A stretch of 12,373 bases of DNA from a bacterium (GTDB taxonomy: Bacteria; Latescibacterota; Latescibacteria; Latescibacterales; Latescibacteraceae), in NCBI GenBank assembly GCA_021372535.1, contig JAJFUH010000163.1, positions 1 through 12,373 on the forward strand, given 5' to 3'. Shown in pieces: positions 1-6,540 of this stretch. The number at the start of each line of letters is the position of its first letter. The stretch's first letter is position 1. Both the position numbers and the translations under genes were made by a program. A model generated the notes under the pieces. That model was given only the letters and a program-made list of their open reading frames with translations. It was not told where the DNA came from and made no database searches.

Positions 1-261
1 GTTCATGTGAAGGAAATCAAGATGCGGTCAGAAATTTCCGATCATGATTTTGATTTTAAAATGAAGCATGCGTTCGAGTTTTTAGAGCGGGGGGACAAAG
101 TAAAGTTTACCCTTGTATTCAGGGGGCGTGAATCACTCCACAAAGATATCGGACAGGCCGTTTTATTGAAGGCCAGGGAAATTCTCACCGAGCATGCGGT
201 TATTGAAGCCGATATCAGGGATGAAGGCCGCAACATGACCATGATTGTTGCGCCCAAGTAG
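1..261 (+). CDS. infC: Translation initiation factor IF-3, C-terminal domain (partial, 5' end outside window)
   Basis: The reading frame is open from base 1 (V-H-V-K-E-I-K-M-R) to the TAG at 259-261, giving 86 residues. This is the C-terminal domain of IF3, which binds the 30S subunit near the P site, blocks premature 50S joining and checks initiator tRNA. Family hallmarks seen are the opening VKEIKMR strand, HDFDFKMKHAFEFLERGDKVK, the FRGRE turn followed by HKDIGQ, and the closing strand ending in MIVAPK. The N-terminal domain and start codon, often a rare AUU in this gene, lie upstream of the window. The GTG at position 7 is internal to the gene. infC precedes rpmI-rplT in most bacteria, as it does here. 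Identity is certain; only the left boundary is missing. Confidence 0.96.
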   Translation, partial: VHVKEIKMRSEISDHDFDFKMKHAFEFLERGDKVKFTLVFRGRESLHKDIGQAVLLKAREILTEHAVIEADIRDEGRNMTMIVAPK

Positions 262-722
262 CATATAATGCTCACTTCGGATACGGTTTAAAAACGATGA
301 TTCCCATCGGGAGCTCAAATCCGGTTTATGCCGTCATGGTATATGTTGAATCGGGAGTTGCCTGGCGGATAATCATTCCGATACTGATTACTCCCGAATG
401 CTGTCGGATACCGTGATTATTCATGGCATGTGAAAACTGATATGGTGCCGTGAAACAGACGGTGTTTTAAGGATTATTTGTGAGTGTTTTACCCTTGAAT
501 AACGGTTCGTGTACCGGAATATGGGACATACTGATTGAAACGATAAACCTGACGCTGAGTTAGGATACTGCAGTGAATACGAACCTGCAGGATGGGTTAT
601 ACATGAAAATTTTACCATGCCGGACAGGGGAATATAATGATGCATTTTACCCGGAATGGCATGGGTGCGATACGCGGATATATTGTAAATAAAAAAAGAT
701 TATATGTGAAAGGAATGGTTAT
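262..722 (+). promoter_or_regulatory. Long hairpin-rich infC-rpmI spacer, candidate bL20/bL35 leader
   Basis: These 461 bases hold no convincing gene, although infC, rpmI and rplT usually sit close together. Several inverted repeats are visible. An 8-bp stem TCGGGAGT 351-358 pairs with ACTCCCGA 390-397 and encloses a small CGGA/TCCG hairpin (366-369 with 377-380). CTGCAG 568-573 pairs with CTGCAG 585-590. CCATGCC 615-621 pairs with GGCATGG 658-664 about 60 bases before the rpmI start, with an inner GGG/CCC pairing (627-629 with 650-652). A TATAAT hexamer lies at 264-269, right after the infC stop, but I see no good -35 partner. In E. coli and Bacillus, L20 represses this operon by binding structured mRNA, so an L20-responsive leader is a reasonable inference. 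It is not shown by sequence identity to a known leader. Confidence 0.35.
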
Positions 723-914
723 ATGCCAAAGATGAAATCAAGCAGGTCTGCAGCGAAGCGGTTTAAATTGACCGGTTCGGGGCGTGTAAAACGGCATAAG
801 GCTTTTGCAAGTCATATACTGAAGAAAAAATCGACCAAGCGGAAACGTAATTACCGCCGCGCCGGATATCTGACTTCGGCGGATGAAAAACGAATCAAAG
901 AGATGATCCTTTAA
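723..914 (+). CDS. rpmI: 50S ribosomal protein bL35
   Basis: A 63-residue, strongly basic protein that matches the whole length of bL35, a small component of the large ribosomal subunit. It opens with [20 protein letters not shown], followed by [13 protein letters not shown] and [12 protein letters not shown], all characteristic of the family. The C-terminal segment ends in [10 protein letters not shown]. An AAAGGA Shine-Dalgarno at 709-714 sits 8 bases before the ATG. The stop codon (912-914) overlaps the Shine-Dalgarno of rplT, so the two genes are probably translationally coupled and share any L20 feedback acting at the rpmI start. Length and start are typical. Confidence 0.97.
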   Translation: MPKMKSSRSAAKRFKLTGSGRVKRHKAFASHILKKKSTKRKRNYRRAGYLTSADEKRIKEMIL

Positions 915-925
915 GGAGGTAATAG

Positions 926-1282
926 ATGCCGAGAGTATCAATGAGTGTTGCTTCGCGCAAGCGGAGGAAAAAAATATTAAAGATGGCCAAGGGATTCAGG
1001 GGTGGACGATCGAAACTGCTCAAGACCGCCAGCGAATCCGTCGACCGTGCTCTGGTATATGCATACAGGGGCCGTAAAGAGCGGAAACGTGACTTCCGGA
1101 CCCTCTGGATTGCCAGAATAAATTCAGCAACCCGTGAAAACGGCGTCCAGTATTCTGTTTTTATAAATGCATTGCAGAAGAGCGGAATCAAGCTGAACCG
1201 TAAGATACTGGCTGACCTCGCAGTACGTGATGCCGCGGTGTTCAAGGCGGTTCTTGATACGGCGATGGAGGCTGTCCGGTAA
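926..1282 (+). CDS. rplT: 50S ribosomal protein bL20
   Basis: This 118-residue protein matches bL20 over its full length. L20 binds 23S rRNA early in large-subunit assembly and in several bacteria also represses its own operon. The long basic N-terminal extension is present ([20 protein letters not shown], then [15 protein letters not shown]), followed by the [21 protein letters not shown] core and a C-terminal helical globule ending DTAMEAVR. The usual MPRVKxG start is slightly altered to MPRVSMS. A near-perfect AAGGAGGT Shine-Dalgarno at 913-920 lies 5 bases before the ATG and 11 bases separate it from rpmI, so the pair forms one translational unit. A strong hairpin follows the gene. Confidence 0.98.
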   Translation: MPRVSMSVASRKRRKKILKMAKGFRGGRSKLLKTASESVDRALVYAYRGRKERKRDFRTLWIARINSATRENGVQYSVFINALQKSGIKLNRKILADLAVRDAAVFKAVLDTAMEAVR

Positions 1283-1301
1283 TTTTTGCGGTATGTGGTT
1301 G

Positions 1302-1319
1302 TTTCCGGTGTTCCGGAAA
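1302..1319 (+). other. Short hairpin directly after rplT
   Basis: TTTCCGG (1302-1308) and CCGGAAA (1313-1319) form a perfect 7-bp stem with a TGTT tetraloop. No T tract follows, so on its own it is not a terminator. It may protect the 3' end of the rplT message or assist the larger hairpin immediately downstream. Confidence 0.45.
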
Positions 1320-1380
1320 GCACAAGACCCCTCATGACAGAACAATGAAAAAAAGTGTGAGGGGTCATGTTGTTTTGTGC
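1320..1380 (+). terminator. Probable terminator of the rpmI-rplT operon
   Basis: GACCCCTCA (1326-1334) pairs perfectly with TGAGGGGTC (1358-1366), a 9-bp GC-rich stem with a 23-base loop that contains a run of As. An outer arm GCACAA (1320-1325) can pair with TTGTGC (1375-1380), leaving ATGTTGTT bulged. The downstream T tract is broken (TGTTGTTTTG), so termination may be incomplete. The position, 40-100 bases past rplT and just before a promoter, supports the call. Confidence 0.6.
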
Positions 1381-1393
1381 CGTAAGGTTTTCC

Positions 1394-1422
1394 TTGACAT
1401 TATTCATGCAATATCTTACAAT
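1394..1422 (+). promoter_or_regulatory. Sigma-70-type promoter for the zapB-like/zapA unit
   Basis: A perfect TTGACA -35 box (1394-1399), a 17-base spacer and a TACAAT -10 box (1417-1422, one mismatch to consensus) make this the best promoter in the window. Transcription would start near 1429, in an AT-rich stretch, leaving a leader of about 100 bases before the coiled-coil gene. It lies right after the rplT terminator, consistent with a new transcription unit. Confidence 0.7.
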
Positions 1423-1527
1423 ATAAGTAAATATATATATCACCCGGAAATGGGTTGGAGTATAAAGATTTATATAGACGGTAATTTTCAGGGTTATTTT
1501 CGTTATGAACCGTGAGTGCGGGCAGGT

Positions 1528-1803
1528 ATGAATACTGTTGATAAACTCGAGCGTTCTGTTCATGCATTCATTGAGGTTCACGAGAGTATTCTTACGGAAA
1601 AAAAGAAGGCCGCCGATGAAGCGGATCGCGCGCGCCTGGAATTGAAAAATGCTCAGGAGATAATTGAGGATTTACAAAAGACTGTCAGCGAACTTGAAAA
1701 AGAACATCAACGGTATTCCGATATTGACGACAGGAAAAATCAGATAAAAGAACAGATACAATTAATAATAACCAAACTTAACAAGTATAATAATATAGAT
1801 TAA
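1528..1803 (+). CDS. Small coiled-coil protein, probable ZapB-like division factor
   Basis: This gene encodes about 91 residues, highly charged and almost entirely helical. It has no signal peptide or membrane segment, so it should be cytosolic. A long coiled coil runs from roughly residue 10 to 60 (rich in E, K, L, A), followed by a short break around SDIDDR and a second helix RKNQIKEQIQLIITKLNKY. This layout recalls the short coiled-coil genes found just upstream of zapA in many bacteria (ZapB-like, e.g. TIGR02449), whose last helix also ends in an xMIxRLKxLE-like pattern. The likely role is bridging ZapA or FtsZ filaments at the Z-ring; this is inferred from context and shape, since coiled coils carry little family signal. 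I chose ATG 1528 because GCAGG lies just upstream. A GTG at 1516 would add four residues but has no visible ribosome binding site. Confidence 0.7.
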   Translation: MNTVDKLERSVHAFIEVHESILTEKKKAADEADRARLELKNAQEIIEDLQKTVSELEKEHQRYSDIDDRKNQIKEQIQLIITKLNKYNNID

Positions 1804-1956
1804 ATCACGAACGTGTAGGTCAAGAAGCTGCAAACGGTTATGTGGCGTTAATTTGGTATATTGGGTATGGTATATCAACGGATAAATTTAAGGTGCATGG
1901 CTATAATGGGTACCGGTTAAACAACATGACCGTTACGCTCTTTACATCAACTTTCG
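1804..1956 (+). other. Non-coding spacer between the coiled-coil gene and zapA
   Basis: There is no gene in these 153 bases. A TATAAT hexamer at 1902-1907 would be an ideal -10 box, but nothing resembling a -35 lies 16-18 bases upstream. TGGTATA (1854-1860) can pair with TATATCA (1871-1877) in a weak AT-rich hairpin that includes one G-T pair. A secondary start for zapA is possible but unproven. Confidence 0.3.
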
Positions 1957-2253
1957 GTGATGACACAACCGTATAGAACGACGTTAGTGACAATTATGGG
2001 GGATCAGTACCCCATAAAAAGCGATGCTGATGCTGAGTATCTGCGGAAACTGGCGAAGTATGTTGAAGAAAAGATACAGGCTGTTTCTTCCAAGAGCAAA
2101 CTCCCGCAGCAGTTGAAAACCGAGGTATTGGCTGCTCTCCTGATTGCCGATGAGTTATTTTCGGAAAAGGAGAAAAACGCCAGAACCGAGGAGCGACTTC
2201 AGCAGGTGTTGTCCGTGCTTGAGGAGAGACTTCATAAAGAGCGTAATGATTAA
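1957..2253 (+). CDS. zapA: Cell division protein ZapA
   Basis: A 98-residue protein of the ZapA family. ZapA is a cytosolic tetramer that crosslinks FtsZ protofilaments and stabilises the Z-ring. The N-terminal domain shows the family pattern RTTLVTIMGDQYPIKSD followed by AEYLRKLAKYVEEKI, and the hallmark helix LKTEVLAALLIADELF. The C-terminal half (about residues 65-98) is the dimerising coiled coil. Translation can begin at GTG 1957 or at the adjacent ATG 1960. Neither has a clear Shine-Dalgarno, and both give a normal N-terminus. The ZapB-like gene 153 bases upstream and rny downstream match the conserved context of zapA in many bacteria. pheT, a frequent upstream neighbour, is absent. Confidence 0.92.
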   Translation: MMTQPYRTTLVTIMGDQYPIKSDADAEYLRKLAKYVEEKIQAVSSKSKLPQQLKTEVLAALLIADELFSEKEKNARTEERLQQVLSVLEERLHKERND

Positions 2254-2296
2254 TCAACCGGCATAAGACCGTACACATAATAACTGTTTGAAACGT

Positions 2297-2363
2297 AACC
2301 ACCGTTCGTGATTCTATAAGTTCCCATGAAAGGACTTTTTTGGAATCAACAGGTGGTTTTTTT
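2297..2363 (+). terminator. Three-tier hairpin with T7 tract after zapA
   Basis: AACCACC (2297-2303) pairs with GGTGGTT (2352-2358). Inside it TGATTC (2309-2314) pairs with GAATCA (2343-2348). Innermost, AAG-T-TCC (2318-2324) pairs with GGACTT (2332-2337) around a CATGAAA loop. Seven Ts (2357-2363) close it, as in an intrinsic terminator. The stack is longer than a simple terminator needs and could belong to a small RNA or an attenuator before rny. A TATACT hexamer at 2368-2373 lies just downstream, but I see no good -35 for it. Confidence 0.65.
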
Positions 2364-2413
2364 ATTGTATACTAATGACATGTCAGCTTTTTGAAGTATA
2401 AGGGGGAACACGT

Positions 2414-3985
2414 ATGACTGAAATAACATCGATGATTGTTGTATTCGTATTACTGGTTGCCGCGCTCGGATTTTTCATTCTCGGATGGATAGCGGCCAAT
2501 AAAGTGAATCATGCAAAAATGCGCAGCGCAGAGGCATATGCCAGGAATATCACCGAGGACGCGGAACGCGAGGCCGATAATATCAAAAAGGCCGCGGTGC
2601 TCGATGCGAAAGATGAATGGTACCGTGAACGGTCGAAATTTGAAAAGGATACCCGCGAAGCCCGTCAGGATATCGAACGGCTCCAGCAGGAGCTCCATGA
2701 CCGTGAGCGAAAACTCGATAAAAAGGTCGATATTCTCAATGCAAAGGAGCGCAATATCCTCATCAAGGAGCGTGAAAACGCCGCGAAGGAAAAAGCGCTT
2801 CGGGTAAAGACGGATCAATTGAATCAGCTCATCGCCGAGCAGAATGAAAAGCTCGAGCGCATCTCCGGCATGACCTCGGAAGAGGCCAAGGAACAGCTTC
2901 TGGCGAATCTCGAAAAAGAGGCGAAGATACATGCCGCCAAGATTGCCAAGGATATCCGTGACAAAGCCATCCGTGAGGCAGACCGCGAGTCGAAGGAAAT
3001 AATCGTCGGGGCCATTCAGCGTTGCGCCGCGGAACATACGGTTGAATCTTCGGTGTCAGTGGTTCCGCTGCCCAATGATGAGATGAAGGGACGGATTATC
3101 GGACGTGAAGGCCGTAACATCAGGTCGTTTGAAACTGCCACCGGTGTCGATGTCATCGTTGATGACACACCGGAAGCGGTTATTCTCTGCGGGTTCGACC
3201 GCATACGGCGCGAAATAGCACGGCGTGCGCTGGAACGGCTCGTGACGGATGGCCGTATTCATCCCGCCCGTATCGAGGAAGTTGTGGAGAAAGCCCGCAC
3301 CGAGGTCGAAGCATCGTTTGTCGAGCTCGGAGAGAACGCCTCGATAGAAGCAAAAGTGCATAATCTCCATCCGAAGCTCATCGAGTATCTGGGGAGACTC
3401 AATTACCGGACGAGTTACGGGCAGAATGTGCTTCAGCATTCCATCGAGGTGGCGATTTTCGCCGGTCTCATGGCAACGGAGTTAGGGCTCGATGTCCAGG
3501 CTGCGCGGCGGGCCGGTCTGCTCCATGATATCGGCAAGGCGCTCGACCACGAGATGGAAGGAACGCATACCGAAATCGGTCTCATGCTCGCCCGTAAATA
3601 TAACGAGAGCGAGATGATTCTGGATGCCATTGCATCGCTCCACGAGGATCAGGAACCGCGGTTCCTTATCTCATCTATCGTACAGGCGGCGGATACCGTT
3701 TCCTGCGCCCGCCCCGGCGCACGGCGCGAGGACCTCGAATCGTATATCAAACGTCTCGAACGTCTCGAAGAGCTGGCCGATTCATTCGACGGGGTCGAGA
3801 AGACCTATGCCATCCAGGCAGGCCGTGAGATCAGGGTGATGGTCAATACCGATCTGATCGACGATGCTCATGCGGACCAGCTTTCATACGATATTGCCGA
3901 AAAAATCGAAAAAGACCTCGATTATCCCGGGCAGATCAAGGTTACCGTTATTCGGGAGATGCGCGCTGTCCAGTATGCCCGATAG
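2414..3985 (+). CDS. rny: Ribonuclease Y (endoribonuclease, membrane-anchored)
   Basis: RNase Y starts bulk mRNA decay by single-strand endonucleolytic cuts and is tethered to the inner face of the membrane. At 523 residues it has the usual family length. The domain order is complete: an N-terminal membrane segment (about 6-28, rich in V, L, F, ending GWIAANKV); a long charged coiled coil (about 30-200); a KH domain with the [12 protein letters not shown] loop (226-237); and an HD domain with H342, the H371-D372 pair in LLHDIGKA, H410 and D427 (AAD). The C-terminus ends in the conserved [15 protein letters not shown] stretch. The motif usually written HHxD reads L409-H410-E-D here, so one histidine is replaced. 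AGGGGGA at 2401-2407 lies 6 bases before the ATG. rny is next to the ymdB family gene, as in Bacillus (ymdA-ymdB). Confidence 0.96.
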   Translation: MTEITSMIVVFVLLVAALGFFILGWIAANKVNHAKMRSAEAYARNITEDAEREADNIKKAAVLDAKDEWYRERSKFEKDTREARQDIERLQQELHDRERKLDKKVDILNAKERNILIKERENAAKEKALRVKTDQLNQLIAEQNEKLERISGMTSEEAKEQLLANLEKEAKIHAAKIAKDIRDKAIREADRESKEIIVGAIQRCAAEHTVESSVSVVPLPNDEMKGRIIGREGRNIRSFETATGVDVIVDDTPEAVILCGFDRIRREIARRALERLVTDGRIHPARIEEVVEKARTEVEASFVELGENASIEAKVHNLHPKLIEYLGRLNYRTSYGQNVLQHSIEVAIFAGLMATELGLDVQAARRAGLLHDIGKALDHEMEGTHTEIGLMLARKYNESEMILDAIASLHEDQEPRFLISSIVQAADTVSCARPGARREDLESYIKRLERLEELADSFDGVEKTYAIQAGREIRVMVNTDLIDDAHADQLSYDIAEKIEKDLDYPGQIKVTVIREMRAVQYAR

Positions 3986-3992
3986 GAGGGTG

Positions 3993-4157
3993 GTTCATAA
4001 GATTTAATGGAACGTGGATTAACGCGGATCGGACTGATTAACGCGGATTTATTATTACAATTAATCATTTTTTATGCGAACGATTAATAATTACTAACAA
4101 TAGAATAAATAATCATTTATGTCAATTTATGACTTTGTGGTGAAAAATTTTATGAAC
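3993..4157 (+). repeat. Dispersed intergenic repeat, copy 1 (MITE-like)
   Basis: This non-coding element fills most of the rny-ymdB spacer. Its ends form an imperfect inverted repeat: the left end begins GTTCATAAGATTT (3993-4005), and the right end read in reverse gives GTTCATAAAATTT (4145-4157), 12 of 13 identical. Inside are two exact copies of GATTAACGCGGAT (4017-4029 and 4036-4048) and an AT-rich half. Its first 36 bases match copy 3 at 30 positions. Its 4084-4113 segment matches the inverted copy 2 at 26 of 30 positions, and 4125-4140 matches it at 13 of 16. No transposase is present. It could be a miniature inverted-repeat element or another family of interspersed intergenic repeat. Confidence 0.75.
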
Positions 4158-4209
4158 AATCCGTGCTGGCAGCTTATATCAAAAGACGGTGTTTTTCATA
4201 AGTTTTTTT

Positions 4210-4222
4210 AGGAGGATTATTG
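4210..4222 (+). promoter_or_regulatory. Strong ribosome binding site fixing a TTG start
   Basis: AGGAGG at 4210-4215 lies 4 bases before TTG 4220-4222. No ATG or GTG in frame gives a plausible N-terminus, and the residues after TTG (K-I-L-F-V-G-D) begin the protein exactly where the family starts. This supports TTG initiation. Confidence 0.75.
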
Positions 4223-5008
4223 AAAATACTTTTTGTCGGCGATATCTTCGGAAAACCCGGTAAATACGCGGCATCGGTATTCATTCCGAAGATTGTCGGG
4301 GAACGCGGTGTCGATCTTTGCATAGCCAACGGTGAGAATGCCGCCGGAGGATTCGGCATCACCGATAATATAGCCCAGAAGATGTTCAGCTACGGAATCG
4401 ATGTCATTACCTCCGGCAATCATATCTGGGATCGTGCGGAAGCCCATCAGATTCTCGAACGCGAATCGGTGCGTCTGCTCAGACCCGCGAATTATCCCCC
4501 GAAAGTGCCGGGGAAAGGGTATACGGTAGTCGAGACGAAGAACGGGATAAAGGTGGGAGTTCTGAACCTCCAGGGCCGGATATTCATGTCGCCGATTGAC
4601 TGTCCCTTCCGCGCCGCCGATGATATTCTGGAGAACCTGCGCCTGAAGACAAAGGTAATTATCGTTGATTTTCATGCCGAAGCGACATCGGAAAAGATGG
4701 CGCTCGGATGGTATCTCGATGGCAGAGTGAGCGCGGTGCTCGGCACCCACACTCATGTGATGACCGCCGATGAGCGTATACTTCCCAAGGGAACGGCGTT
4801 TATTTCCGATGTGGGCATGACCGGTCCGCATAATTCCATAATTGGTGTGAAAATCGAGCAGTCGCTTCCGAGAATTTTACGTCAGATTCCGACCCGGTTT
4901 TCCCCCGCCGAGGATGGTATCATGTTTTCCGCGGTCCTTGTGGAAATAAATGAAAAAACAGGGGGCGCGCTCATGATCGAACGTATTTTCGAGCATGCCG
5001 ATGAGTGA
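4220..5008 (+). CDS. YmdB family metallophosphoesterase (TIGR00282)
   Basis: This 262-residue cytosolic protein belongs to the YmdB/TIGR00282 family of dinuclear-metal phosphodiesterases. In Bacillus, YmdB hydrolyses 2',3'-cyclic nucleotides and affects biofilm and motility decisions. All metal ligands expected for the family are visible: D8 in GDIFGKPG, E39 and N40 in ANGENAAGG, N67-H68 in SGNHIWD, H152 in DFHAEATSEK, and H177 and H179 in GTHTHV. The length is typical. The start is TTG behind a strong AGGAGG. The gene is downstream of rny, as in Bacillus, but a repeat element separates them here. xseA follows after only 7 bases, so it probably leads the ymdB-xseA-xseB-ispA operon. The family is certain; the physiological substrate in this organism is not. 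Confidence 0.93.
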   Translation: MKILFVGDIFGKPGKYAASVFIPKIVGERGVDLCIANGENAAGGFGITDNIAQKMFSYGIDVITSGNHIWDRAEAHQILERESVRLLRPANYPPKVPGKGYTVVETKNGIKVGVLNLQGRIFMSPIDCPFRAADDILENLRLKTKVIIVDFHAEATSEKMALGWYLDGRVSAVLGTHTHVMTADERILPKGTAFISDVGMTGPHNSIIGVKIEQSLPRILRQIPTRFSPAEDGIMFSAVLVEINEKTGGALMIERIFEHADE

Positions 5009-5018
5009 GGGGAGCATG
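5007..5018 (+). promoter_or_regulatory. Ribosome binding site deciding the xseA start
   Basis: GAGGGGAG (5007-5014) overlaps the ymdB stop and directly precedes ATG 5016. The in-frame ATGs at 4995 and 5001 lie inside ymdB without any purine-rich stretch at the right distance, so 5016 is the preferred start. Confidence 0.55.
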
Positions 5019-6227
5019 ACCGGCGAACGGGAGCTCTATTCGAAGCGTCTGACCATAACCGAGCTCACGCGGATCATCAAAATGCTCCTTGAGGAAAGCA
5101 TCCCGACAATCAAGGTGGAAGGCGAGGTATCGAATTATGTCCACCATGCATCGGGGCACCGGTATTTTACCCTCAAGGATGAAAACTGCCAGATAAAGTG
5201 TGTCATGTTCAAGTGGCAGGCGGTTAACATCGATTTTGCGCCCGGGGAAGGCATGAAGGTCGAAGCGCTCGGGAATGTGACGGTATATGAGCGCGGCGGA
5301 CAGTATCAGTTCAATGTCATACGGCTCATGCCCCTTGGACGCGGCGAGCTGCTGGCCCGCATGGAGGAACTCAAAAAGAAACTTGCCGCCGAAGGCCTGT
5401 TTGACAATAATCGTCCTCTTCCACTCTATCCGGCTACAGTCGGGGTGGTTACATCGCCAACCGGAGCGGCAATCCGTGACATTATCACGGTCATGAGGAG
5501 GAGAGCGCCTCATGTCAGGATAATCCTGAGGCCGGCGCTCGTCCAGGGCGAGGGAGCGGCTGCGGATATCGCCCAGGGAATCGGTGACCTCAACGGGCGG
5601 ACGGATGTCGAGGTCATTATTGTCGGCAGAGGCGGAGGCTCTATAGAAGACCTGTGGTGTTTCAACGAGGAAACCGTGGCGCGGGCGATAGCCGGGTCGA
5701 GGATTCCCGTGGTTTCGGCAGTCGGCCATGAGATCGATTTCACCATTGCAGATTTTGCCGCGGATGTACGAGCTCCGACACCGTCCGCCGCAGCCGAGAT
5801 TGTGGTAAGGAATACGGCCGAGGTAAAGCAGGAGATTGCATACGCGGTTTCAAGGCTCCGTCAGGGAGTACTCGGAAAACTGGATGACCTGACTGCCCGT
5901 GTTTCATATGTACGGAAAGGATTGAGCGCCGACCGGTTTATCGATATGCTTTCGATGAAAAGCCAGACAGTCGATGAGATGACCATGAGGATGAAAGGCG
6001 CTTTGACCCTCGGTCTGGCCCGGCGCGAAACCGCTCTTGAACGGCTGAAAAGCACCATTACCGCTATGAATCCCCGGGCGGTGCTCACACGGGGATACTC
6101 CATCGTTTACCTGAAGCGTGACGAGAGGGTCGTGAACGACCGTTCGATGGTTAAGCCCGGTGACGGGATAACTGTCGAGCTTGCCCGCGGTCGTCTCGAT
6201 GCAACGGTAGAGGGAACCTATGACTGA
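5016..6227 (+). CDS. xseA: Exodeoxyribonuclease VII large subunit
   Basis: XseA is the catalytic subunit of exonuclease VII, which degrades single-stranded DNA from both ends to acid-soluble oligonucleotides in repair and recombination. From ATG 5016 it has 403 residues. An N-terminal OB-fold (about 12-105) contains VEGEVSNYVHHASGHRYFTL. The catalytic domain carries VGVVTSPTGAAIRDI (142-156), the GRGGGS motif (204-209), the EDLWCFNEE stretch, VGHEID (236-241) and the RAPTPSAAAE signature. A helical C-terminal region ends in the conserved LTRGYSIVY segment. An upstream ATG at 4995 would add seven residues and overlap ymdB by 14 bases. Its end overlaps xseB by 8 bases, which suggests coupled synthesis of the two subunits. 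Confidence 0.96.
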   Translation: MTGERELYSKRLTITELTRIIKMLLEESIPTIKVEGEVSNYVHHASGHRYFTLKDENCQIKCVMFKWQAVNIDFAPGEGMKVEALGNVTVYERGGQYQFNVIRLMPLGRGELLARMEELKKKLAAEGLFDNNRPLPLYPATVGVVTSPTGAAIRDIITVMRRRAPHVRIILRPALVQGEGAAADIAQGIGDLNGRTDVEVIIVGRGGGSIEDLWCFNEETVARAIAGSRIPVVSAVGHEIDFTIADFAADVRAPTPSAAAEIVVRNTAEVKQEIAYAVSRLRQGVLGKLDDLTARVSYVRKGLSADRFIDMLSMKSQTVDEMTMRMKGALTLGLARRETALERLKSTITAMNPRAVLTRGYSIVYLKRDERVVNDRSMVKPGDGITVELARGRLDATVEGTYD

Positions 6228-6540
6228 CAGAAAAAAGAAGAACATACCCGGACAGGAAGATATTTTCGGCCAGAATGAGACACCGGAAACAGCGACAGAA
6301 GAACAACCCGACAGCGCTTCGTTCGAGATGCTGCTGAAACGGCTCGAAGAGATCGTGAACACCATGGAAAGCGGCGGGCTCAGCCTCGATGAGTCACTGA
6401 AGCTCTATGAAGAGGGAGTCAAAAAAGCCGACAAACTCACCGCAATGCTCGCTGAAGCCCGTAACAGGGTCATGAAACTCGTCGGTGACAAGAACGGCGG
6501 GGCGGTACTCGAATCCTTTGAAGAGGAAGACATATCGTGA
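6220..6540 (+). CDS. xseB: Exodeoxyribonuclease VII small subunit
   Basis: XseB is the small helical subunit that wraps around the XseA C-terminal helices to form active exonuclease VII. The conserved domain runs from about residue 34 to 88: SFEMLLKRLEEIVNTMESGG, then LSLDESLKLYEEGVKKADKL and the closing helix. At 106 residues it is longer than the usual 60-85 because of a polar N-terminal extension of about 30 residues (many K, E, T, Q) and an acidic tail. AGAGGGA (6209-6215) lies 4 bases before the ATG. Its start overlaps the end of xseA and its TGA shares bases with the ispA GTG, so the three genes are translationally linked. Confidence 0.95.
   Translation: MTDRKKKNIPGQEDIFGQNETPETATEEQPDSASFEMLLKRLEEIVNTMESGGLSLDESLKLYEEGVKKADKLTAMLAEARNRVMKLVGDKNGGAVLESFEEEDIS

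Noticed and set aside
264-269. TATAAT as a promoter -10 box right after infC
   Set aside because: No acceptable -35 sequence lies 16-18 bases upstream and there is no extended -10 TGn. It is kept only as a remark in the spacer entry.
421-645. A 74-residue minus-strand open frame in the infC-rpmI spacer
   Set aside because: The composition is not protein-like, it has no ribosome binding site or recognisable motif, and it overlaps the hairpins. Nothing supports a gene.
1430-1527. Riboswitch in the leader of the coiled-coil gene
   Set aside because: Only a 4-bp ACCC/GGGT hairpin (1443-1456) is visible and no known riboswitch core is recognisable.
895-1581. A 228-residue minus-strand open frame across rplT and its downstream region
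   Set aside because: It is the antisense shadow of rplT extended through the terminator and promoter region. It has no domain pattern, and rplT on the other strand is certain.
2254-2413. 6S RNA gene after zapA
   Set aside because: The position is suggestive, but the gap is only 160 bases and I cannot form the long closing stem with a central bubble. The visible fold is a three-tier terminator-like hairpin.
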